Virus record (IMG/VR): IMGVR_UViG_3300025117_000089
Span: 1-50,095 of that record
Strand: one strand, 5' to 3'
DNA: 50,095 bases
Source of the DNA: a virus
This document shows, one piece after another, positions 1 through 9,500 of this stretch (its first letter is position 1; each line of letters begins with the position of its first letter). The notes below the pieces were generated by a model that saw only the letters and a list, made by a program, of their open reading frames with translations, was not told the DNA's origin and did no database searches. Position numbers and translations under genes: made by a program.

Positions 1-69
1 GAGACGGCTGAAGAGCTTGCAAAGCTCCCGGCTTTGCCGGGGAGTGGGAAAATTGGAGGGAAGGAATGA
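1..69 (+). CDS. C-terminal end of an unidentified small protein (partial)
   Basis: An open frame runs in from the left edge and stops at TGA 67-69. It encodes the last 22 residues (ETAEELAKL...GGKE). The stop overlaps the next start as ATGA, the same coupling used through this whole left arm, which supports it as coding. A hairpin (CCCGGC-ttt-GCCGGG) lies near its end. Too little is visible to assign a function. Confidence 0.5.
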   Translation, partial: ETAEELAKLPALPGSGKIGGKE

Positions 70-200
70 AAGGCGAAGCCTGCATCCGCAGGAAAGTCGT
101 CATAGACGACGAGAAGTTAAGAAGAATAGTTGATGCTATCTGTCACTTCGTGACAGAGGCGCAGGGAGGAGGGGAGGAGGATGAACACATACAGGCTTGA
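66..200 (+). CDS. Small hypothetical protein, 44 aa
   Basis: ATG at 66 follows a strong Shine-Dalgarno (GGAGGGAAGG) and overlaps the preceding stop as ATGA. The product is charged and has the central segment VVIDDEKLRRIVDAICHF, which looks like a short helix. The frame ends inside the start of the next gene, and its 3' part contains that gene's GGAGGAGGGGAGGAGG ribosome site. No family recognised. It is probably translationally coupled to its neighbours. Confidence 0.55.
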   Translation: MKGEACIRRKVVIDDEKLRRIVDAICHFVTEAQGGGEEDEHIQA

Positions 201-369
201 AGCAACTTACAAAGAAAGATACCAAGGATTCAGATGTACGTTCTTCGATGACGGACTGTCGATGGCAAAGTCAATAGCTAGGGCACTTGTTGCCTCCGGA
301 GACTTCGACGGCGTGATCATTACGAGGAACGAAGACAGGGAGGTAAGTTTCCTGGAGGACGAGGAATGA
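181..369 (+). CDS. Small hypothetical protein, 62 aa
   Basis: ATG at 181 sits directly after a purine-rich GGAGGAGGGGAGGAGG stretch. The 62-residue product (MNTYRLEATY...SFLEDEE) has a mixed alpha/beta look: an N-terminal strand, a helix (LSMAKSIARALVAS) and a strand (FDGVIITRNED). The end overlaps the next gene by ATGA at 366-369. No family recognised; typical of small accessory proteins in phage nucleotide-metabolism operons. Confidence 0.75.
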   Translation: MNTYRLEATYKERYQGFRCTFFDDGLSMAKSIARALVASGDFDGVIITRNEDREVSFLEDEE

Positions 370-566
370 TCTACATCCAAAGGACGAAGAAGCAGTATGA
401 TGCAGGAGAGTTCTACTCCTGGAGAGTCAGTCCTGGAGCGGAGACCGTAGGCACCACCGAGACTTTCTGCGAAGCAGCGAGGTTGATCGCCGAACAGCCC
501 AAGGGTTGGATTTACTACACATCGAACCGGCCTTGCCGGAATTGGCGAACGCCAAAGGAGGCGTAA
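366..566 (+). CDS. Small hypothetical protein, 66 aa
   Basis: Begins with ATG overlapping the upstream TGA (ATGA). The product MIYIQRTKKQ...RTPKEA is rich in aromatic residues (Trp in SWRVSP, GWIYY and NWR) and looks like a small single-domain beta-rich protein. The next gene starts 2 nt after its TAA, and the AAAGGAGG ribosome site for it lies within the last codons here. Function unknown. Confidence 0.7.
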   Translation: MIYIQRTKKQYDAGEFYSWRVSPGAETVGTTETFCEAARLIAEQPKGWIYYTSNRPCRNWRTPKEA

Positions 567-568
567 AA

Positions 569-772
569 ATGAAACTAGAAGAAACGAAAATCAAAGTAGG
601 AGGGGTACTCCGATGTTGCGTAGCCGACGTAGCCTGCGAGTATGAAGGCAATGAAGTCGAGCTTGGAGCAACAAGCTCCTGTCCGCATTGCGGCGAGAAG
701 TTCACTCTGGTCTTCGACCAGTATCCTATTTGGAAACCTGATTGGATGTTGAAGAGGGAGGAAAATAAATGA
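569..772 (+). CDS. Zinc-ribbon-like small protein, 67 aa
   Basis: ATG at 569 follows AAAGGAGGCG and is preferred over an in-frame upstream ATG at 506, which has no ribosome site and lies inside the previous gene. A CPHCGEKF motif at about residues 38-45 and a CC pair at about 16-17 suggest a zinc-binding ribbon (inference). Its TGA overlaps the thyX start (ATGA), so it is probably co-translated with thyX. No specific family is recognised. Confidence 0.75.
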   Translation: MKLEETKIKVGGVLRCCVADVACEYEGNEVELGATSSCPHCGEKFTLVFDQYPIWKPDWMLKREENK

Positions 773-1644
773 AAATAATAAAACCCAGTGTTGAGTTTTT
801 CGGAGCGGTGCCTACTGAGTACGAGAGCGCAGTTGAATTTATAGAACGCTGCGGTCGTCTTTGCTACAAGTCGGAAGATAAGATCACGCCAACGAGCGCC
901 GAAGGCTTCGTCAAACGACTTATCAAGGCGGGGCATCTGGCGATGGTAGAGCATTCGAATTTTGTTGTTCGCGCCAAAGCAAGACACTTCGTCTTATACC
1001 CAAGTAGCTTTAGTAAGTATCTCACCCCTTACGGGGACGAGAACTATTACTACGTCGGAGGCAACCTTACTGCGTGGATACAGAATTACAATCGATGCAA
1101 AGACCAACAGTTTTTCGCCCCATTCCTGAACATCTACGGGAAGCTGTTCGACTTAGATTACGACGAGTTCGGAGTGAGTTTCGACTCAGAGAGAAGCCAT
1201 TGGCAGCCATGCCCATCCGGCGAAATACCGAAGGAGTTGCATCGCTACTCCGCCAAGTTTATCTGCGACCGAGGCGTCTCACACGAACTGGTTCGGCATC
1301 GTCCTTGTTCTTTCGCACAGGAGAGCACGCGCTACGTTAACTACGCTGGTAAGGAAATGGAGTTTCTTGAGCCTGCCGGGTTTGAGGATTGGACCAGCGA
1401 ACAGCGAGGTATATTCAGGTTTGGTTGTAGTGCCTCAGAATCAGCATATAAAGACCTGATAACGTGGCACAGCCTCAAGCCCCAACAAGCCAGAGCCGTC
1501 CTGCCGAACGCCTTGAAGACCGAGATCGTCGTCACGGCGGATGCAGCAGAGTGGGCACACATTAGGAAACTTCGGACTTCGCCAGCGGCGCAGCCGGACA
1601 CTAGGAGGGTCATGGGCCTCATGCCTTGGGAGGAGTTTTTATGA
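769..1644 (+). CDS. thyX: Flavin-dependent thymidylate synthase ThyX
   Basis: ThyX makes dTMP from dUMP with FAD, NAD(P)H and methylene-tetrahydrofolate, supplying thymidylate for phage DNA. The family signature RHR(X)7S is intact at residues 176-186 (RHRPCSFAQES), followed by TRYVNY. The C-terminal part (LPNALKTEIVVTADAAEW) also matches the family's dUMP-binding region. At 291 residues it is slightly longer than typical bacterial ThyX (about 220-260), with an insert around residues 85-155. The start is set by ATGA overlap with the preceding gene. It sits beside a dNTP diphosphohydrolase-like gene, consistent with control of the dNTP pool during replication. Confidence 0.95.
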   Translation: MKIIKPSVEFFGAVPTEYESAVEFIERCGRLCYKSEDKITPTSAEGFVKRLIKAGHLAMVEHSNFVVRAKARHFVLYPSSFSKYLTPYGDENYYYVGGNLTAWIQNYNRCKDQQFFAPFLNIYGKLFDLDYDEFGVSFDSERSHWQPCPSGEIPKELHRYSAKFICDRGVSHELVRHRPCSFAQESTRYVNYAGKEMEFLEPAGFEDWTSEQRGIFRFGCSASESAYKDLITWHSLKPQQARAVLPNALKTEIVVTADAAEWAHIRKLRTSPAAQPDTRRVMGLMPWEEFL

Positions 1645-1874
1645 AATCATCCGAAAGCCTATCCAAGTTGGCCGGAGTGTTCCTTATCCTCTATGTAATA
1701 GGCATAGGGGCTTGGGGGATACTCCTCGGCGCAACAGGGAATATCTCTGGCGCTATCCTTTGCATTATCGTTCTGATGTGGGTCGGCACGGAGCAGACAC
1801 TGCAGATGCAGACAAGGACATATCGCACTATGTGTGAGAATTTACTTCGGATGTGGGAGGAGGAGAAGAAATGA
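1641..1874 (+). CDS. Small membrane protein, 77 aa
   Basis: The start is ATG 1641, overlapping the thyX stop as ATGA with GGAGG upstream; an in-frame ATG at 1626 lies inside thyX. Two hydrophobic segments are visible (AGVFLILYVIGIGAWGILLG and ISGAILCIIVLMWVG), followed by a charged tail ending in EEEKK. A two-helix inner-membrane protein is likely. Function is unknown; a role in lysis or superinfection exclusion is possible but unsupported. Confidence 0.75.
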   Translation: MKSSESLSKLAGVFLILYVIGIGAWGILLGATGNISGAILCIIVLMWVGTEQTLQMQTRTYRTMCENLLRMWEEEKK

Positions 1875-2044
1875 AACACGTAATTATCTACGGAGGAATC
1901 TTCGACGGAGTTCAGGGGGTAGTAGGCCCGTTCGACTCGGAAGATGAAGCGGAAGAGTATATGGAGTCCCACAATCTCGGGCACTTTGAGAAGTCGGTCT
2001 TCGAGCTGGAGGAATTTGGATACTTTGAGGGGGAAGAGAAATGA
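1871..2044 (+). CDS. Small acidic hypothetical protein, 57 aa
   Basis: ATG 1871 overlaps the upstream TGA (ATGA), with GGGAGGAGGAGAAG as ribosome site. The product (MKHVIIYGGI...FEGEEK) starts with a short strand and continues as a strongly acidic helix/strand protein with phrases GPFDSEDEAEEYMES and FELEEFGYFEGEE. The pattern resembles small phage proteins of unknown function with an alpha-beta fold. The next gene overlaps by ATGA. Confidence 0.75.
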   Translation: MKHVIIYGGIFDGVQGVVGPFDSEDEAEEYMESHNLGHFEKSVFELEEFGYFEGEEK

Positions 2045-2430
2045 GCTACATTTACGGGGGCATCTCAGAAGATGAGCTGTGTGGCGCGCCTGGTCAGATG
2101 GTTATCGAAGCTGACCCCGCCGGAATACCGGCTCACGAGCCTGGAGCGAAGCTCGACGCAGGCAAGGTCAAGGCCGGAGTTCTCAGTGATTTTTCCCTTG
2201 CCCTCATGGAGGTCGCCAAAGTCGGGACCTTCGGGGCTGAGAAGTATTCGCGCGGCGGATGGCAATCCGTGGAGAACGCCGAAGAAAGGTACTTCGACGC
2301 TGAGTGGAGGCACCTGCTCAAGAGCAGGCACGAGGATATTGACACGGACTCCGGCTTGTTACATTTGTCGCACCAGTGTTGGAACACTCTGGCTCGATTG
2401 GAGCTGAGACTTAGGAGGGGGGAAAAATGA
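2041..2430 (+). CDS. DUF5664-like dATP/dGTP diphosphohydrolase, 129 aa
   Basis: The sequence GAKLDAGKVKAGVLSDFSLA, then FGAEKYSRGGWQSV, EERYFDAEWRHLLK and DTDSGLLHLSHQCWNTLARLE, follows the pattern of the phage family annotated as dATP/dGTP diphosphohydrolase, N-terminal (DUF5664), related to MazG-type all-alpha NTP pyrophosphatases. Conserved acidic and histidine residues would bind metal and nucleotide. The role would be hydrolysis of dATP/dGTP or pool balancing. In some phages such enzymes accompany modified-base genomes, but no PurZ-like gene is visible here. It is coupled to both neighbours by ATGA overlaps. Confidence 0.75.
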   Translation: MSYIYGGISEDELCGAPGQMVIEADPAGIPAHEPGAKLDAGKVKAGVLSDFSLALMEVAKVGTFGAEKYSRGGWQSVENAEERYFDAEWRHLLKSRHEDIDTDSGLLHLSHQCWNTLARLELRLRRGEK

Positions 2431-2591
2431 ATCCGTGGAAAGCGATAAATTTCGCAACGGCGATGTTACTCGCAATCCTGGTCTTAGCTCCAGGAAATGA
2501 AGCCGGGCAGCTCGGGCAGTTTATGATGGCGCTGACTGCAGCGTTTAACCTGTTCATTGGGCTGACGACAAAAGCAGGAGGTGGGAAATGA
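2427..2591 (+). CDS. Small membrane protein, 54 aa
   Basis: This short frame starts at ATG 2427, after GGAGGGGGG and overlapping the upstream TGA. It encodes a protein with two hydrophobic helices (FATAMLLAILVLAP and FMMALTAAFNLFIGL) joined by a short GNEAGQLGQ turn, with a small positively charged end. ATGA overlaps on both sides support it. A two-pass membrane peptide; function unknown, holin-like size but not in the lysis cluster. Confidence 0.65.
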   Translation: MNPWKAINFATAMLLAILVLAPGNEAGQLGQFMMALTAAFNLFIGLTTKAGGGK

Positions 2592-2755
2592 TCTACTGTT
2601 GTTGCGCCGAAGCGCGTGAATTATGCGACGACTCTTGTTGTCGGTGGCGAGGGACTACCGGGCCTGATCACGTAGTGAGGGTGCCTCAGTGGAAGAAGAC
2701 TGGGGCGAAGCCTGCCCTGCTTAGCAGGGCAGAACCAAATAAGGAGGAAGTATGA
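2588..2755 (+). CDS. Cysteine-rich small protein, 55 aa
   Basis: ATG 2588 overlaps the upstream stop (ATGA) and follows GGAGGTGGG. The N-terminus is cysteine-rich (MIYCCCAEARELCDDSCCRW), suggesting a metal-binding cluster. The 3' part of the gene carries a perfect 9-bp hairpin (2712-2732). The stop overlaps the next ATG at 2752. No family recognised. Confidence 0.6.
   Translation: MIYCCCAEARELCDDSCCRWRGTTGPDHVVRVPQWKKTGAKPALLSRAEPNKEEV
2712..2732 (+). other. Stem-loop with 9-bp perfect stem
   Basis: CTGCCCTGC-tta-GCAGGGCAG forms a GC-rich stem with a 3-nt loop, inside the end of the 55-aa gene and about 20 nt before the start of the 272-aa gene. There is no U-run after it, so it is not a standard terminator. 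It may protect the mRNA or limit translation of the next gene. Similar short GC stems recur near gene ends in this genome (1-50, 23632, 43460, 46138-46321). Confidence 0.5.
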
Positions 2756-3570
2756 AAAATATACACGCTTATTGCATGGACCTGACGTTCGAAGAATCTG
2801 ATAATGGTAATTCTGCCAGGGGGCACTTTGTATTTACCTCTGACCAGGATATGATCGTCAACGGCGTGGAGACCAACACACTCGACCTAACCATAGTTGG
2901 GGAGTGGGAGCGCTCTGGGTTCTTTGACGCTGTGCAGCAACTAGCAGAATATTTGGAAGAGCCAAGCGCCACCACAGGAGAAAAGGAGGCTACCGCATTA
3001 CTGGCTGCGGGTTTTGGTGCTCCGTTTATGAAGTTCTCGATGGGTGAAGCTGGTGTGCCTTCTGGTATAGCGTCGATAGACGTAGAAACCTTTTTGATTT
3101 GGGGCAAGAAACATGGCGTCGGCAGCGAGATGTTGATCCATTTAGTAGAGTCGATATGGGCCGCGAGGGCAAAGATCAGTAAGACTTCTCAAGAAGAGGT
3201 TGACGTAGTCGACCCCTCCCCAGCAAGCAAAGATACTATTCTTCGGGCTATTGGTGTAATTAGCCAGTTCCACAACAGCAACATAGACAAGCGATTAATA
3301 ACCCGCGATAAGACCGTCCTGGCGTCGCCAGTTGGTGAACTAGTCATGCACATAGACAAAACTGACGAGGGCGTTGTGTATATATCCGCCCCCGCCCTAC
3401 ACGATTGGTTAGATAGTCACGTAGATGACCCAGATGGAGTCCTTGATGTGCTACTCAAGGCCGATCGACTGTATAATGTAGGTCACATGTCCTTAGGAGG
3501 AGGTTTGTATGCGTTCTTCCCCCAAACATGCTACGCGATGCACTTGAACGAGGTAGACGACTTCTCGTAA
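2752..3570 (+). CDS. Hypothetical protein, 272 aa, last gene of the left operon
   Basis: ATG 2752 has an AAGGAGGAAGT ribosome site and overlaps the upstream stop. The N-terminal half (MKNIHAYCMDL...ILDLTIVGEWERSG) looks beta-rich, the middle has helices around EKEATALLAAGFGAP, and a Ser/Pro-rich linker near residues 150-160 precedes a second domain (KDTILRAIGVISQFHNSNIDKR...). No family recognised. Its stop codon abuts the stop of the convergent 2364-aa virion gene with zero bases between, so no terminator fits between the two transcripts. Confidence 0.8.
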   Translation: MKNIHAYCMDLTFEESDNGNSARGHFVFTSDQDMIVNGVETNTLDLTIVGEWERSGFFDAVQQLAEYLEEPSATTGEKEATALLAAGFGAPFMKFSMGEAGVPSGIASIDVETFLIWGKKHGVGSEMLIHLVESIWAARAKISKTSQEEVDVVDPSPASKDTILRAIGVISQFHNSNIDKRLITRDKTVLASPVGELVMHIDKTDEGVVYISAPALHDWLDSHVDDPDGVLDVLLKADRLYNVGHMSLGGGLYAFFPQTCYAMHLNEVDDFS

Positions 3571-6500
3571 CTACTTCCCCTGATAAACCGGAACCCCAAA
3601 CTGCGAAGCAACCTGCCTCTGACGAAGGCCAGTAGTTCCGACCTCGCCAAGAACGAGTTTTCGCACCGCAGGCCGCAAGTCGCTCCCGTTGATCGCAAAT
3701 AACGGGAGCTTTGCGTTGAAGGCCGCAATCGCGGCCATCGGCCCCCCAGTATCTTCACTCTCTACGATCGCCTTGGCAGCATCGCGAATGAGCCGGCCTA
3801 TCCTCTCGGAGAGCTGGGTCCCTATCTTGTTCAGACTGCGCTCGGCGCCCTGCGCTTTCGCAACTTCGTCCGGGTTGAAACCGAGGGCCAGCATTAAAAT
3901 GCTATGCTGGTTGATGTCCTCATCCGCAATGAGCTTCTTCCCTGCCCCAGTCTTCAGGCCATCGGACGCAACACGGAAAGCCTTCAGGCCATCCTTCAGA
4001 GGTTTCGGCAAGGCCTCTTCAAGCCCTCGCATGTAGTTTCCTTTGTTCACCATCTGGTCATAGCCCTTAACCCATGACTGCGCGACGGAGAAGCTCGGGC
4101 CGATGAGGTTGCCGGCGTACCACGCAGCAAGCTGCGCTCCGTGCATATTCTCTGGAGGTTCGGAGGAAACCCCGTACAGGTCGCCCATGCCGATGCGTTT
4201 CGAGGCGTTTACGCCGAACGCAGTAGGCAGCCCGTAGGAAAGTATCCCTCCGAATAAGTCGCCGAGCCTCTCATTCGCCCACTTATCAAATTCTAATTCT
4301 GCGTCGTAAGGTTCGTCGTCATCGCCGCCGAAGAGGTTGGCAAGGCCAAAGACAATACCTCCTATTATGGTGCCGTGTACCCCTGCAAGGGCTGCGGACA
4401 TCGCAGTTACGCCCAAAAATTCTTTGAGCGCAGCTCTCCTTACTTCAGGACTTTCTCCTTTCACTGACTGCATCAGTAGGATACCCATCCTGAGAGCGGT
4501 CTTTATCCGGTATGTCTGGAACGTCGTCAGAGTCCTGACGGTATCTCCCTGCATGAACCAGCCCTTGTCGGACTTGGCGTAGTTGTAGAGGGTGCCGCCG
4601 ACGATCTCCGAGGAGTCCTCCAAGGCAGAGAAGAAATCTTTCTTCGCATCCGTCGCCAGTTTGTAGCTCGCCAGTACTGTCGCCTTTCTACTTCCCAGCT
4701 CGCCGTGCTGCATGGGCAGCATCGCGTAGTGCATAGCCCTCCCAAACGCAGTCAACTGGTTTCCCTGGTCGATATCTTGCGCCTCGTGGACGGCGGAGAT
4801 ATCGAGGTCGCCCTTGGCGAGAGACTCACGGAGAGCGAGAAGCTCTCGCTTGTAGTCACCGGCTTCGCCGGTCCCAAGACCTTTTATCTTCTGCAGCATC
4901 TCCGCAGGAGAGAAGAAGTCCTCTCCGAGCCGCCGGTCTCCGACCCTGTTTTTCTCTGTTACCTTCAGGTGCAGGTCTGCGTAAACGCGGTTTACGTCCT
5001 CATCGCCGTACATTGCGTCCTTACTGTACTTCTTGTTGAAGGCTTTCCAAAGACCTTCGGACAGGGCAGCGGTCGCCTTCGGCAGGGACGCGAACTTCCT
5101 CGCCAGGGCAGGGAGCGTAAGGACCGGTAACTGCGTCAGTTGCACCAAGAACGTCGAGGGCGAAGTCATGTAATAGGCAGTACTGAATTTTCCCAATGTT
5201 GACGCGATCGGGCTGACCCGCTCGTTCTTCACGGCCTGGAACCACCTTCTAGCGTCGTTGGCAAGGTGGGTTCTCATATCGGTGTTGATGGCACCTTCCC
5301 GGTCCTTCACCATCCCCTTCGTTTCTTCCTCAAACCCTTGTATATCTTCCTCAATCTTCCTCCCATACTCCATCCACGCGATGGAGCCTGCGTGTCTCAG
5401 GACGTAACCCATTGAGCTGCGGAGCATATCGGTGCTGGCACCGAGAACGTTCTTCCGATGAATCGAGTTCTTCAGGGCGGAGGTCTCCGGCATCCACCGG
5501 AGGATAACCTGGTTCAGGTCGGAGAAAGCGTCGGCTGCTCGGGCTTGCGCTTCGTTCACCGCGCCCGCATCTTCCAGATCAACACCGGTCAGGTACTTCG
5601 CCTCAAGGGCTTTGCCAAGCTGCTCTCGCAGCGCCTGCGGGATAACGGCTTCGCCCTTCTGCGTCTCTCTCTTCACATCTTCGACGAAGGTGTCAGGGTC
5701 TACACCTTGGGCTTCCATCTGCTTGCGGAAGACGCGACGTTCTCCGGGGGAAGTAAAGAACTCAGTCTGCTCCCTGCCATCCTGCGTCGTGAACTTGAGG
5801 ATGTACTCGCCGTACCGCGACAGCGGCACGTAGATGCCCTTCAGCTTGCCGAAAGTTGCATTGAACTGGGTCATGAGCGAAGCACGAAGGCCGGGATTCT
5901 TCTCAGAAGAAGCCTCAATTACTGCGAGGAGATTATTCCTTTCCCGTTCCCGGAGGGACGCCAAATAGTCGACGATCTTTTTGACTTGCTCCTGTTCGGC
6001 AGGCTTCAGTTTATCCCACGCAGTTCTCACTTCCTGGTACGCTTCGGCGAAGGTCTTACCTGTCGACTTCTTCATTCCTTCAGCTTTCCAAGCCTTCTCG
6101 GTATTACTCCGTTGGAGTCCTGCAGGCCCTGACGTATCGAACCAGTCTTGCTCAGTTTCGTCGAGCCAAGGCGTCATCTGGTTGAAGGTCCCAGTGAGGA
6201 GGAGATTATTGAATGCTTCCAGCCCGGAGTTTTTCTTCGCGACAGCTTCCGCATCCTGATAGATGGCGTAGAAATCGTCAGGAAGTTGCGCCTTGATGGC
6301 CTCCATCTTCTTGTTGTGCGTGTCGATGTCTTTCAGCCAGTGGATCTTCTTGCCGAAGGTCTGCGCCAGGTGGGACCTCGGCATTACCGCCAGCCACTGC
6401 GGGGCGTACTTGACATAGATATCACGGAGCCTACTCTTCGGATTCTGCACTGCGTCGAGGATTTGGTCGATCTTCGCCTGCCCTTCTTTCATTTTGTCGG

Positions 6501-9500
6501 AGACAACGGAGAAGAGTTGCTCTGGCTGGTCCAGCCTTGCAAGTATCTTGCTCAGGTCTCCAGTAGGAGCTTGATCCTCAGTCCTTCGAGACCAAGCCTT
6601 CGTCCCCTGTGAAAATAAGGCGACAAGGTCGGACTCCGATAGCCTGCCATGGGCGATGCCGAGTCGGTAGAGAGCGGCCTTGACGGCTGAGATTATTCGT
6701 TTGAAGATGGAGTGTTTCCTGTTTGACTTCTCCTGAAGCCAATACATGAGGGCTTCTTCCCCTCGGAAGCCTTTCGCCGTATCGGATGGGACTTTAGCAA
6801 ACGCCGCCTTGATCGCAGGATTATTCCTTGCGAGAATGGCGAAGTCCTTCAATATCGCCGTCCGCTTGGCACGGAAGACTTTGTCTTCGTTGAGGAGGGC
6901 GTGGCCGGCTTCATGCCGCATTACGTCGACTGCGTCGCCGGGCTTGAGGTTGTCCGAAAAGAGAAAAACTTTTTTCTGGCTGGGGAAGTAAGAGCCGGCT
7001 ATTTCCCCGTTCTTGGAAAAGATAGCAGTGATCTGAATATCTTCATCATTGAAAATGACGTAGTTGTAATTCCCATCACCGGACGAACGGCTTGTGCCGT
7101 CGAGGTATTTGTTTCCCCTAATACCGGTAGAGTGCAAGAACGTAGAGACATCTCGCCGGTAGTTCCCGTCCTCCACTTGTCCAACGTACGGAAGCCCTTC
7201 TTCTACAGCATATTTATTCAGCGCTTGAATAAGTTCTTTTCCTGTCCAGTCCTTAAAATCTGCGTCGAGCCGATCTTCGACCTCGCTTACGTAGTTCTCC
7301 CCAAGAGTATCTTTAATGCCTGGAAGAGCAGCTTTAACTTTCTCGCTTTGCTCGCCCAGCGGTTTATCCCAGAGTAAATATTCGTCCTCGGCGGGGGCTA
7401 GTTCTACTTGGTAGAGTTTTCCTTTGCTGTAAACCTTCTGCGCAGCCGATCGTACGCGGTTGTACAATTCCCGCCCAACCGTTTCTATATAGAATCCGTC
7501 GTGTCCAGCGAGAGTCTTGGCTAGCAGCCCCTGAAGAGCAAATGATTTATCATCTCCCCACCCACCTTCCGCTACCATCTTTGCCCACACCTCGTCAGAG
7601 AGGCCTGGCTCTTTCTCTTCGAATAGTGTAGCATCAATATTCTTCGGAGAAGCAGACAACTTATCCTTATACCACTCAGCAACCTCTCTCGACCCAGCAA
7701 AGTACAAACCGTATCCATAAGCCTGCGCCCCTTCGCCAGTGCCGATCTTCGACGAAGAGAATTTGTCAACGTCGTGCGGCGTACCATGCCAGGCAACCAT
7801 CTTCAGGAACGCTTTTTGCATCTGCTGAGGCAGATCATTCGCGTTGCGAACTACTTCAAGTTTCCCTCTCTTGACGAGGTTGTCGTAGCCCTTGCCGAGG
7901 AAAGATTTCAGGTCCTTCTGAACTTGGGCAGTGAAGCTGCCCTGGCCTGATCGCGAAGCGATACCGCCCTTGGTGGACTGCGCCTGTAACGGCGCTCCGC
8001 TTACGTCAGTCCCAGCCAACTGCGCAGCAATAGATAATGCTTCGCTAAATGCTGAGGCGTGTTTCGACTCAATCCCGAGGACCTGCATGACTTTCTCGAC
8101 GAGGGCGTCCCACGCACTCCGGTACTTCCCTCCGGTCTTGATCTGGGTCGCCTTCAGCACCCCTTGAAATTGGGGGGAGGAGAACGCTTGGGCCAGGAAC
8201 TCCTGCTCGTTGAGGAGGCCGTAGCCGATCTGCTCCATGCCGGACAACTCTCCAGCGAGGAACTTGTTCTTGAAGGTCTTGCTACCGCCGGCAATCTCGA
8301 TGTTCGAGATCGTGTCCTTTGATATAAGCCCAAGCTGAGTAACTTGGACCTTGACCAGCGCCATTACTCCGCGGACCCGCTTCTGCATGTCGGGCCGTAT
8401 TTTCAGTTCGCGAACCGTGACGGAGTGGACCAGTTCGTGCAGCGAGGTCGGAGCGTTCTTCAGATCCTTAACTGTAATCTCATTCTTCCCTGGAGCGTAG
8501 CCCGCAGTTTTCGCTGCCGGGTCAACCTTGACCGCCGACTCAAGCTTCGAGCCTGGGGTGAACGACTTAAGGAAGCCCCCGAGCTTCTTGACATTCTCGT
8601 CCGGAGATTGTTCGAGCGTAGTGAAGAGGTCGCCTGTGGTGATCGTCTGCTTGGTCGCAGTCTTGGAGAGTGTGTCGAGAGCTTCGAAAGAAGCTACTGC
8701 TCCCTTGCCGTCAGGTAATTGAACACCCTCTTGCACAGGAGCAACCACACCCCCTGTGGGGACCTGAGGTACTGGTGTAACGGCTTGATCCCCTTCGAGG
8801 GACTCATCAACAGGTAGAACCTGTTCCGGGACGGTGAACTCATCGTTTACTCCTTGCGCAGCTTCAGCGCTTTGCTCCACAGGAGCAAGGTCTCCTCCAA
8901 AATCAGGGTAGCCACCGGGCCTGTCCTTCCTGTCCATGCGAATACGATACCGAGATCCATCAAGCCGGTCGAAGAGAGGCTCCCCCGCATAATTAGTGCC
9001 TGCCGGCGTATCTTGGGCGGGACTGACAACCTCAGTCAGTCCTTGCGCAGCCTGCTCCGAAGGAGAAGTAGCTTCTCCAGTTCTTGCCTGTTCTTCAGCA
9101 AGGCCCGCTCCTTCCTGGAAAGGAACTGTATTGGCCATCGCAGCCGAACTCGTCCGAGTAAGATCATCTTCCCTCCTTAGGTCCTCCTGGACCTGCAATC
9201 GGTCAAAAGCTACGCGTCGCTTGCGGACATCAGCTTCGTCCTGCACTGCTTGCGCAGAGTCCGCCAGATCGTAAAGTGTGTCGTTTATTACTGACTCGTC
9301 TATCGTCTCTTCTTTCCCTGCGAGGACTTCTTCGAGGTTGCCTGCCGCTACTGCGGCGGCTGCATCGCTTACAGCGATGTCTACCGTGCGGTCTCCGACC
9401 GTGACAGTGGCTACGCCATCTTCGACTTTGTCGATCTTCACCTCATCCGAGGTGGCCTGGTTAAGTGTTTCCGCTTGCACGGTGTTCGTCGCCTGCGCTG

